Assembly: GCA_024653875.1 (NCBI GenBank)
Contig: JANLHE010000379.1
Span: forward strand, 1-11,011
Direction: 5' to 3'
Length of the DNA stretch: 11,011 nucleotides
Source of the DNA: Acidobacteriota bacterium
GTDB lineage: Bacteria; Acidobacteriota; Vicinamibacteria; Vicinamibacterales; SCN-69-37
Every line of letters starts with the position of its first letter. The first letter of the stretch is position 1. Below, piece by piece: positions 1 through 5,559 of this stretch. The position numbers were made by a program, and so were the translations under genes. The notes beneath the pieces are model-generated. The model was not told the DNA's origin. It did not search any database and saw nothing but the letters and a program-made list of their open reading frames with translations.

Positions 1-20
1 CTGCAACAGCCCGACGCGGC

Positions 21-35
21 TGTCAAGTTTTGACA
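21..35. promoter_or_regulatory. Inverted repeat, possible operator
   Basis: TGTCAA (21-26) and TTGACA (30-35) form a perfect 6-bp inverted repeat around a 3-base centre. A third copy of the half-site, TTGACA, lies at 54-59 and serves as the predicted -35 box of the downstream promoter. A repeat centred about 30 bp upstream of the -35 box could be a regulator site, but TTGACA is also simply the sigma70 -35 consensus. No regulator family is proposed. Confidence 0.3.
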
Positions 36-53
36 AGAAATTGCATTTTGTGC

Positions 54-81
54 TTGACAGGCCTTTCTTCTCATCCATAAT
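54..81 (+). promoter_or_regulatory. Sigma70-type promoter
   Basis: A perfect -35 box TTGACA (54-59) is followed after 16 bp by CATAAT (76-81), which matches the -10 consensus at 5 of 6 positions. The patch is AT-rich in an otherwise very GC-rich window, as expected for a strong promoter. Transcription would start near position 88 and read through the structured leader and mini-ORF to the terminator at 428-457. A second TTGACA at 30-35 has no convincing partner at the right distance. Confidence 0.7.
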
Positions 82-87
82 CTACAT

Positions 88-353
88 CTTGCGTGACGAC
101 GGACCGCTCAGCCCATCTATTGGGTACGGGGCTGACGGAGCGGATAGAGGCGGACCGAGATTACGCGACCGGGGTTGACACCCCTTGCTGGCGGGCACGG
201 CAGGTTCCAGAACGACGAGATGCCAGATGCGTGACGTTGCCGCATCTGCCACGAGGCGAGGGCACCACACAGCGGGTCAGGCGAGCCGAAAGGTCGCGAC
301 GGCTGCGGTGCGGACGAGTCCACGCGATCCCACAAGAAGGGGGGGAAAACCAC
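88..353 (+). other. Structured leader or non-coding RNA region
   Basis: This stretch of about 265 nt lies between the predicted transcription start and the mini-ORF. Three hairpins can be read directly. Bases 104-114 pair with 129-133 and 138-143 (11 bp with a 4-nt bulge). Bases 224-231 pair with 241-248 (8 bp, 9-nt loop). Bases 284-288 pair with 300-304 (5 bp, 11-nt loop). I compared it by eye with tmRNA, RNase P RNA, SRP RNA and common riboswitches and recognised none. It could be a cis-regulatory leader for the mini-ORF or part of a roughly 370-nt RNA ending at the terminator. A GTG at 93 opens an in-frame 104-codon reading frame through to 407, but its composition does not look protein-like. 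Confidence 0.35.
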
Positions 354-407
354 ATGGCCAAGAAAGCAGCCAAGAAGGCAGCAAAGAAGGGCGGCAAGAA
401 GCGCTAG
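354..407 (+). CDS. 17-residue Lys/Ala-rich basic peptide
   Basis: The ATG at 354 opens a short frame encoding MAKKAAKKAAKKGGKKR: 8 Lys and 1 Arg in 17 residues, with a KKAA period of four. It resembles the low-complexity tails of bacterial histone H1-like and HU-like proteins, which bind nucleic acid through such tails, but there is no folded domain. A purine-rich run (AAGAAGG followed by more G, 334-345) ends 8 nt before the ATG and could be the ribosome binding site. A strong terminator follows 20 nt after the stop, so the unit looks like a complete, well-expressed transcript. It could be a nucleoid- or RNA-associated peptide. It could also be a chance frame in a non-coding RNA. Function is unknown. 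Confidence 0.5.
   Translation: MAKKAAKKAAKKGGKKR
360..404 (+). repeat. Tandem 12-bp repeat inside the mini-ORF
   Basis: Three full degenerate 12-base units (360-371, 372-383, 384-395) and a partial fourth (396-404) each begin with AAGAA or AAGAAG and encode Lys-Lys-Ala-Ala or Lys-Lys-Gly-Gly. Differences between units are mainly at synonymous positions (AAA/AAG, GCC/GCA) plus the Ala-to-Gly change, which is consistent with coding but compatible with simple repeat growth. Confidence 0.6.
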
Positions 408-427
408 TCGCTTCTGCACCTCAAGAG

Positions 428-457
428 AAAAGGGGGCGACTGTCGCCCCCTTTTTTT
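428..457. terminator. Bidirectional intrinsic terminator
   Basis: GGGGGCGAC (432-440) and GTCGCCCCC (442-450) form a GC-rich hairpin of at least 8 bp with a minimal 3-nt loop. Four A residues (428-431) precede it and seven T residues (451-457) follow. Read on the plus strand it is a classic rho-independent terminator for the mini-ORF unit. On the minus strand the hairpin is followed by four T residues and lies 16-23 bases past the stop of the HEAT-cyclophilin gene, so it probably serves both converging transcripts. Confidence 0.88.
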
Positions 458-472
458 GTACCTAAGAATGCC

Positions 473-2623
473 TCACTTCAACGTGACGCCATCCCAAATC
501 CGCACCCGCTCGATGACGTCATACAGCGTCAGCTGATCCACCAGGCCCATCCCCGCCGTCACCTGCCCGAAGACCGTGTACCGGCCGTCGAGATGCGGCT
601 GCGGGGAGTGCGTGATGAAGAACTGGCTGCCGCCCGTGTCGCGCCAGGACAGCGCCATCCCCACCGTGCCGCGCACGTACGGCAGCGGGCTGAGCTCGTC
701 GGGAATGGAAAACCCGGGGCCGCCCTCGCCATCCCCGCGTGGATCTCCGGTCTGCACCACGAAGTTCGGCACCAGCCGATGCACGCGCAGGCCGTTGAAA
801 AATCCCGCGCGGGCCAGGGCGACGAAGCTGGCGGTGGTCAGGGGGGCTTCCACGACGTTGAGCGCGACCTCGATCGTCCCCAGGCGGGTTTCAATGAACG
901 CCACCGGGGTGAACGCTGGATGCAGCAGCGCCGCGGACTCAAAATACTCGACCGGCTGGCGCAGCGGCGCCGGGCGTTCCGGCTCCGCCGTGGCGTCGCC
1001 GGCCGCGCGCAGCAACTGGGCCGCGCGCCAGCGGAGCGGCCACTCACGGTCCGACAGCCCGCGCCTCACCACCGCAAGGGCCTCGTCACCGCCGATGCCG
1101 GCCAGCGCGACCAGCGCGGCCGCGCGCGCGTCAAACGCCGCGTCGCTCAGGCCGCGCTCGTAGGCGCGGGTCAGCGCGGCCACCGCGCCCGGCACCTTGC
1201 GTTCGCCCACCAGTCGCGCCGCGGTGGCGCGCACGGCAAAGTCAGGCGCCTCCAGAGCCGCGAGCAGACGCGCCTCCAGATCCGGCGCGCCCACACGGGC
1301 CAACGCGGACAGGGCCGGTCCCACCACCCGCTGATCCTGATCCTGCGTGAGATCGATTAGCCCCGACCGGACGCGGTCGGGCTCCAGTGTGCCCAGCGTG
1401 GTCGCCAATGCGGCCCGGACGCTCCACTCGCGATCGGTCCCGAGGCTCGACACCACAAGCAGGAATCCTTCCGGATCGAGCCGGGCGGCGCCCGCGATGG
1501 CGGCCGCGCGAATCTGCGGACGCGGGTCGGTGAGCCGATCGAGCATGGCATCCACCGCGCGCAGGTCCCCGGTCGCGGCCAGCGCCGTCATCGCCTCGAG
1601 CGTCAGCGTCGCCGCCAGGCCGCGCGTGGCCAGCACCTGCATGAGCGTATCCGCGCCGGCGGCGGACCCCCGCCGCCCGAGCGCGCGAAGGGCGGCCACC
1701 CGCACGCGCGCGTCCGCCGCCGCGTCCACCGCGAACCGCTGCGCGAGCGCGAAGCCCTCCGGCGTGCCGGCCACCGATCGCAGCGCGAACGCGGCCGTGT
1801 AGACACCGGCACTGCGCGCCAGGCGCACCAGCGCCGGCGTCGCCTTGGCGTCGCCGACGCGCTGCAGCGCGTACGCCACCGGCCACCACTCCGACACGGG
1901 ACGTCCTTCGGGTGTCAGCACCACGCGGGCAAGCGCGTCAAACTCGCGCAGCCGGGCCAGCGCAAAGATGGCCAGGCGGCAGGACTCAATCGCCGGCAAC
2001 TGCGGGTGTGCCTCGTCATCGGGCGCCAGCGCGGCGATCTCGACGCCACAGCCCGCGAACGCGTCGGCAATCGTCGCGGCGGCAGGGCCGCGGATGGCCG
2101 CGGCCTCGGGCCCGGTCAGCTGGGCCGCAATCAGCCCCAACCCTTCGGCCGCGCGGCCGCGCACCATGGGATCGGCATCGGCCACGGCCGCGCGCAACGG
2201 GTCCACCGCCTCCGCGCGCCCGAGCAACCCGAGCGCGAAGGCCGCCTGCGCGCGCACCGACGACTCGGCGTCGGCCAGCGTGGCCGCCAGCGGCGCCAGG
2301 CCTTCCGCCATGCCGACCCGCCCGATCGCCAGCGCGGCGCGGCCGCGCACGGCCGGGTCCACGTCCATCAGCAGCGCCAGCAGATCCGGGGTGCGCGCGG
2401 GCGACGGCGCCACGGGCGCGGTGACAGCCGCCGCCGCGATCCCCGGATCGCGCATGACGCGCTGCGCCTCGAGGCGCAGCACCCAGGCGACCCGCAGGTC
2501 CAGCGGCACCAGCGGCGCGGGACGTTCGCCTGGAGTCACGGCCGGCGCCGACGCGCACGCGCTTGTGACCAACAGCAGGAGGGCCGCCGCGATCGGCTGC
2601 CACAGTCGGGAGAGTTTCAGCAC
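473..2623 (-). CDS. HEAT-repeat lipoprotein with cyclophilin-type peptidyl-prolyl isomerase domain
   Basis: Predicted envelope lipoprotein of 716 residues. Residues 1-23 form a signal peptide: basic start, a run of Ala/Leu, then T-S-A-C with Cys23 as the likely lipidation site (Thr at -3 is unusual for a lipobox). Residues about 60-545 are Ala/Leu/Arg-rich HEAT-like helical repeats, with recurring motifs such as DPxVRGRAA, expected to form a protein-binding solenoid. Residues about 576-716 are a cyclophilin domain, which catalyses cis-trans isomerisation of X-Pro bonds. The counterparts of human CypA R55, F60, Q63, Q111 and F113 are R616, F621, Q624, Q667 and F669, so it should be active. The CypA Trp121 position is His677, which usually weakens cyclosporin binding. 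The GTG at 2623 was chosen because AGGA lies 5 nt upstream and the signal peptide then starts correctly. GTG 2626 is almost as good, and GTG 2680 would add 19 residues before the signal peptide. Confidence 0.88.
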   Translation of the reverse strand: MLKLSRLWQPIAAALLLLVTSACASAPAVTPGERPAPLVPLDLRVAWVLRLEAQRVMRDPGIAAAAVTAPVAPSPARTPDLLALLMDVDPAVRGRAALAIGRVGMAEGLAPLAATLADAESSVRAQAAFALGLLGRAEAVDPLRAAVADADPMVRGRAAEGLGLIAAQLTGPEAAAIRGPAAATIADAFAGCGVEIAALAPDDEAHPQLPAIESCRLAIFALARLREFDALARVVLTPEGRPVSEWWPVAYALQRVGDAKATPALVRLARSAGVYTAAFALRSVAGTPEGFALAQRFAVDAAADARVRVAALRALGRRGSAAGADTLMQVLATRGLAATLTLEAMTALAATGDLRAVDAMLDRLTDPRPQIRAAAIAGAARLDPEGFLLVVSSLGTDREWSVRAALATTLGTLEPDRVRSGLIDLTQDQDQRVVGPALSALARVGAPDLEARLLAALEAPDFAVRATAARLVGERKVPGAVAALTRAYERGLSDAAFDARAAALVALAGIGGDEALAVVRRGLSDREWPLRWRAAQLLRAAGDATAEPERPAPLRQPVEYFESAALLHPAFTPVAFIETRLGTIEVALNVVEAPLTTASFVALARAGFFNGLRVHRLVPNFVVQTGDPRGDGEGGPGFSIPDELSPLPYVRGTVGMALSWRDTGGSQFFITHSPQPHLDGRYTVFGQVTAGMGLVDQLTLYDVIERVRIWDGVTLK

Positions 2624-2632
2624 CACGGTCCT

Positions 2633-2638
2633 ATCGTA
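2633..2638 (-). promoter_or_regulatory. Possible -10 element of the HEAT-cyclophilin gene
   Basis: TACGAT on the minus strand fits the minimal -10 pattern TAnnnT and ends 6 nt before the GTG at 2626, the spacing expected for a leaderless transcript. No -35 box is evident. The alternative is a start further upstream with AGGA as ribosome binding site for the GTG at 2623. Confidence 0.25.
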
Positions 2639-2663
2639 GCGCAGCGATTGTGCCGCGCCCCGC

Positions 2664-2672
2664 TGGTATACT
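2664..2672 (+). promoter_or_regulatory. Extended -10 promoter of the deoxynucleoside kinase gene
   Basis: TGGTATACT gives the extended -10 signature TGn followed by TATACT (one mismatch to TATAAT). The element ends 9 nt before the GTG start at 2682, so transcription would begin within about 3 nt of the start codon. No Shine-Dalgarno is present upstream of that GTG, which supports leaderless translation. A -35 box is not visible, as is common with extended -10 promoters. The core GTATAC (2666-2671) is palindromic and could also fire leftward. Confidence 0.5.
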
Positions 2673-2681
2673 CGCGCCACC

Positions 2682-3320
2682 GTGGACTTTCGCTACCTCG
2701 CGATTGAAGGACCGGTGGGCCTGGGCAAAACCAGCCTCGCCGAGCGGCTCGGCGCGAGGCTGGACGCCACCGTCGTGCTTGACGACGCGGAGAACCCGTT
2801 TTTGGCGGACTTCTACGCCGGGCGCCCTGGTGCCGCGTTTCAGACGCAGTTGTTCTACACGCTGGCGCGCCACCGGCAGCAGATGGAGTTGCGGCAGGGC
2901 GACCTCTTCAGCCAGGCCACGGTGTCGGACTATCTGTTCGACCGCGATCGCATCTACGCCCACCTGAACCTCGACGACAACGAACTCTTCATCTACCAGA
3001 AGCTCTACGAGCTGCTGGCGCGCGATCTGCCGCAGCCGGACCTGGTCCTCTTCCTGCAGAGCCCGACCGACGTGTTGCGCCGCCGCGTCCGCGGCCGCGC
3101 GCGGCACGCGGAAGACGATCCCCCGCTGCCCTCGGACGAATACCTCGCCGAGTTGAACGAGGCCTACAACCACTTCTTCTTTCACTACACCGCCACGCCG
3201 CTGCTGGTCGTCGAGACCTCGCAGTTCGATCTGTCATGGGGCGACGACGCGATTGACGACCTGTTGCGCCAGATCGGATCGATGGCGCGGGGCACGCGCT
3301 ACTACGTGCCGCGAACCTGA
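2682..3320 (+). CDS. Deoxynucleoside kinase (dGK/dAK-like)
   Basis: Soluble 212-residue kinase of the deoxynucleoside kinase family, which transfers the gamma-phosphate of ATP to the 5'-hydroxyl of a (deoxy)nucleoside in salvage. Residues 5-18 carry the Walker A loop (EGPVGLGKTS, with K16 and T17) right at the N-terminus, as usual for the family, which fixes the GTG start. Other family marks are the FQ pair (F53, Q54) with nearby Q56 in the substrate-pocket region, the D87-R88-D89 motif in place of the usual (D/E)RS, a PDLVLFL strand, and an Arg-rich LID segment (LRRRVRGRAR) that contacts phosphates. It resembles the kinase half of FolK-dNK fusions known in some bacteria but stands alone here. 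Substrate specificity (dG, dA or other) cannot be read from sequence. It is divergent from the HEAT-cyclophilin gene and followed by accD after 33 bases, including a short hairpin. Confidence 0.88.
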   Translation: MDFRYLAIEGPVGLGKTSLAERLGARLDATVVLDDAENPFLADFYAGRPGAAFQTQLFYTLARHRQQMELRQGDLFSQATVSDYLFDRDRIYAHLNLDDNELFIYQKLYELLARDLPQPDLVLFLQSPTDVLRRRVRGRARHAEDDPPLPSDEYLAELNEAYNHFFFHYTATPLLVVETSQFDLSWGDDAIDDLLRQIGSMARGTRYYVPRT

Positions 3321-3338
3321 CCCCCGCCGGGGGCCTGA

Positions 3339-3347
3339 TGCTAGAGT
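3339..3347 (+). promoter_or_regulatory. Extended -10 promoter in front of accD
   Basis: TGCTAGAGT reads as TGn plus TAGAGT, a -10 element matching TAnnnT, ending 6 nt before the accD ATG at 3354. That places the transcription start at or next to the A of the ATG. There is no Shine-Dalgarno between 3334 and 3353. A CCCCC-GCC-GGGGG hairpin (3321-3333) sits just upstream, after the stop codon of the kinase gene. No convincing -35 box is seen (CTGACC at 3317 is 19 bp away). Confidence 0.4.
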
Positions 3348-3353
3348 GCATAT

Positions 3354-4238
3354 ATGGCGTGGTTCAAGAAGGCCCGAAAACCCATCGAGCCCCAGGGCGA
3401 CAAGGCGAGCCGGGTGCCCGAGGGCCTGTGGGTGAAATGCCCCTCGTGCGGGCAGGTGATTTACAACAAGGAACTGCTGGCCAACCTGCAGGTGTGTCCC
3501 AAGTGCGCGCATCACTTCCGCATGAACGCCGCCGATCGCCTGGCGCTGCTGTTTGACGGCGCGTGGACGGAGTACGACAACGACCTGCGCTCGACCGACC
3601 CGCTCGAGTTCACGGACACCAAGCCCTACGCCGATCGGCTTATCGCCAGCATCCGGACCACCGGACGCAAGGACGCCGTGGTCACCGCCAGCGGCACCAT
3701 CGACGGCATTCCGGCGGTGGTCGCCGCCATGGAGTACAGCTTTATCGGTGGCAGCATGGGCGTGGTCGTCGGCGAGAAGATCACCCGCGCCATCGAGATG
3801 GGCATCGCGCAGCGCCAACCCGTCATCGTCGTCTGTTGCTCGGGCGGCGCGCGCATGATGGAAGGCACCTTGTCGCTGATGCAGATGGCCAAGATCAGCG
3901 CGGCGCTGGGACGGCTGGACCGGGCCGGCGTGCCTTATCTGTCGGTGATGACCGACCCCACGACGGGGGGCGTGACCGCCAGCTTCGCGATGCTGGGGGA
4001 CCTCAACATCGCGGAACCCAGGGCCCTCATCGGGTTTGCGGGCCCCCGGGTCATCGAACAGACCATCCGGCAGAAACTGCCCGACGGGTTCCAGCGCAGC
4101 GAGTTCCTGCTCGAGAAGGGCATGATCGATACAATCGTGGATCGGCGCGACATGAAGGACACGATTGCCCACGCGCTGCGGATCATGCTGGGTCTGCCGC
4201 CCTCCCCCCGGACGGCGTCCACACGCGCCGAACGCTGA
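3354..4238 (+). CDS. accD: Acetyl-CoA carboxylase carboxyltransferase subunit beta
   Basis: AccD pairs with AccA (not in this window) to move the carboxyl group from biotin on AccB to acetyl-CoA, giving malonyl-CoA, the committed step of fatty-acid synthesis in the cytoplasm. The 294-residue length is normal for the family. Near the N-terminus a four-cysteine zinc ribbon is intact (C29, C32, C48, C51, spacing CxxC-16-CxxC). The carboxyltransferase core follows, with the SGGARM(M)EG loop at residues 163-170 that forms the oxyanion hole and the TDPTTGGVTASFAMLGD stretch near residue 200. The start agrees with the usual family N-terminus, MAWFKK followed by a short basic linker. It is the first gene of a long plus-strand cluster and is followed after 2 bases by folC, a frequent accD-folC neighbourhood in bacteria. 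Confidence 0.96.
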   Translation: MAWFKKARKPIEPQGDKASRVPEGLWVKCPSCGQVIYNKELLANLQVCPKCAHHFRMNAADRLALLFDGAWTEYDNDLRSTDPLEFTDTKPYADRLIASIRTTGRKDAVVTASGTIDGIPAVVAAMEYSFIGGSMGVVVGEKITRAIEMGIAQRQPVIVVCCSGGARMMEGTLSLMQMAKISAALGRLDRAGVPYLSVMTDPTTGGVTASFAMLGDLNIAEPRALIGFAGPRVIEQTIRQKLPDGFQRSEFLLEKGMIDTIVDRRDMKDTIAHALRIMLGLPPSPRTASTRAER

Positions 4239-4240
4239 GT

Positions 4241-5509
4241 TTGGCTGCCACCGCTCGCCACTGGCTGCTGGACCTCGAGGCCACCGGCATCAAGCTGGGT
4301 CTCGCGCAGATGCACGCGCTGCTCGGCGCGCTGGGTCGTCCCGAACGGCGTTTCACCGCGATGACCGTGGCGGGAACCAACGGGAAAGGGTCCGTCACCG
4401 CCATGGTGGAGCGCGGCGTGCGCGCGGCCGGCCGCCGGACCGGGCGCTACACGTCGCCGCACCTCACGCACATCGAAGAGCGCGTGGCCATCAACGGCGT
4501 GCAGATTGGCGCCGATGCGTTTGATCGCGCGGCCATCCAGGTGCGTCAGGCCGCGACGGCCCTGCCCCATCCGCCCAGCTTCTTCGAGGCCACGACGGCG
4601 CTGGCGCTGGTCGCGTTCCGGGACGCCGGGGTGGAACTGGCGGTGCTGGAGGTCGGCCTCGGTGGCCGCCTCGATGCCACCAACGCCGTGGATGCGCCGC
4701 TTGTGGCCATCACCAACATCGGGCTCGATCATCAGGTGTGGCTCGGTGACACGCTCGAAGTCATCGCGGCCGAGAAGGCCGGCGTCATCAAACCCGGCGC
4801 GGCCGTCGTAGCGGGGCGCACGAGCGCCGACACGCTGGCGGTCCTGTCATCGGCGGCCAGCGCGGCCGGCGCGACGTTCACGTATGCGCCCGTCGGCGTC
4901 GAGGTGAGCGCGAAGGTCGGCGCACGGGAGACGCAGTTGACGCTGCGCACCCCCGCCCAGGACTACGGCGCGCTCCGGCTGGCGCTGCCCGGCCGCCATC
5001 AAGTCGACAACGCGGTCACCGCGGTGCGCACGTTGGAAGCCGCGCGCGCCTGCGGCCTGGCCCCGGTGGACGGAGCGGCCATCGGGCTGGCCCTGTCGGA
5101 CGCGCGGTGGCCCGGGCGACTGGACTGGCGCCGCTGGCAGGGGCACGACGTGCTGGTGGACGGCGCGCACAATCCCGACGGCGCGCGCGCGCTCGCCGAT
5201 TTCCTGCGCGAGACGGTCGCCGCGCCGGTGCCCATCGTGTTCGGGATCATGCGCGACAAGGCGATCGGCGAGGTGCTCGAGGCGCTCGCGCCGGTCGCGT
5301 CGATGTTTGTGTTCACGGCGCCGGTGTCGCCGCGAGCCGCGGCGCCGGCCGACCTCGTCGCGCTCGCCGCGGCGGGGGTCCCCGCCGTGCCGTGTCTCGC
5401 GGCGCCCACGCCGCGCGAGGCCCTGATACTGGCCGCCGGGCATGGGTCGCCCATCGTGGTGGCCGGCTCCCTCTTCCTCGCGGGCGAAGTGCTCCCGCTG
5501 CTCGCATGA
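4241..5509 (+). CDS. folC: Bifunctional folylpolyglutamate synthase/dihydrofolate synthase
   Basis: FolC ligates L-glutamate to dihydropteroate and then adds further glutamates to folates, using ATP. Seen in the 422-residue product: the ATP loop GTNGKGS (45-51), YTSPHL (70-75), EVGLGGRLDATN (137-148), GLDH with H164, a LPGRHQVDNA linker between the Mur-ligase-type domains, and DGAHNPDGA with H310-D313 in the C-terminal domain. All hallmark motifs of the Mur ligase/FolC family are present. Length is normal. The start is taken as TTG 4241: no ATG or GTG is available in frame nearby, the N-terminus aligns with the family, and it lies 2 bases after the accD stop with no Shine-Dalgarno, suggesting translation by re-initiation. 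CTG 4235 is a less likely alternative. Whether it has one or both activities cannot be told. Confidence 0.94.
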   Translation: MAATARHWLLDLEATGIKLGLAQMHALLGALGRPERRFTAMTVAGTNGKGSVTAMVERGVRAAGRRTGRYTSPHLTHIEERVAINGVQIGADAFDRAAIQVRQAATALPHPPSFFEATTALALVAFRDAGVELAVLEVGLGGRLDATNAVDAPLVAITNIGLDHQVWLGDTLEVIAAEKAGVIKPGAAVVAGRTSADTLAVLSSAASAAGATFTYAPVGVEVSAKVGARETQLTLRTPAQDYGALRLALPGRHQVDNAVTAVRTLEAARACGLAPVDGAAIGLALSDARWPGRLDWRRWQGHDVLVDGAHNPDGARALADFLRETVAAPVPIVFGIMRDKAIGEVLEALAPVASMFVFTAPVSPRAAAPADLVALAAAGVPAVPCLAAPTPREALILAAGHGSPIVVAGSLFLAGEVLPLLA

Positions 5510-5559
5510 TATTCTTCGACCAATTCCGTCTTGGTGACGTCCCACAGACAGCAACCCGC

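Noticed and set aside
93..407. 104-codon frame from GTG 93 that includes the mini-ORF
   Set aside because: The N-terminal 87 residues are not protein-like (Arg-rich, no secondary-structure pattern), the region holds clear RNA hairpins, and a purine-rich ribosome binding site sits before ATG 354. It cannot be fully excluded.
88..457. tmRNA, RNase P RNA, SRP RNA or a tRNA-like element in the leader
   Set aside because: None of the hallmark conserved stretches (tRNA-like ends, the RNase P core, the SRP tetraloop and asymmetric loop) could be found by eye.
185..1360. 391-codon plus-strand frame running across the terminator and into the HEAT-cyclophilin gene
   Set aside because: It crosses a strong intrinsic terminator and is antisense to a gene with intact cyclophilin motifs.
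3321..3333. CCCCC-GCC-GGGGG hairpin after the kinase gene as a terminator
   Set aside because: The stem is only 5 bp and no T run follows. It may slow polymerase or be chance in GC-rich DNA.
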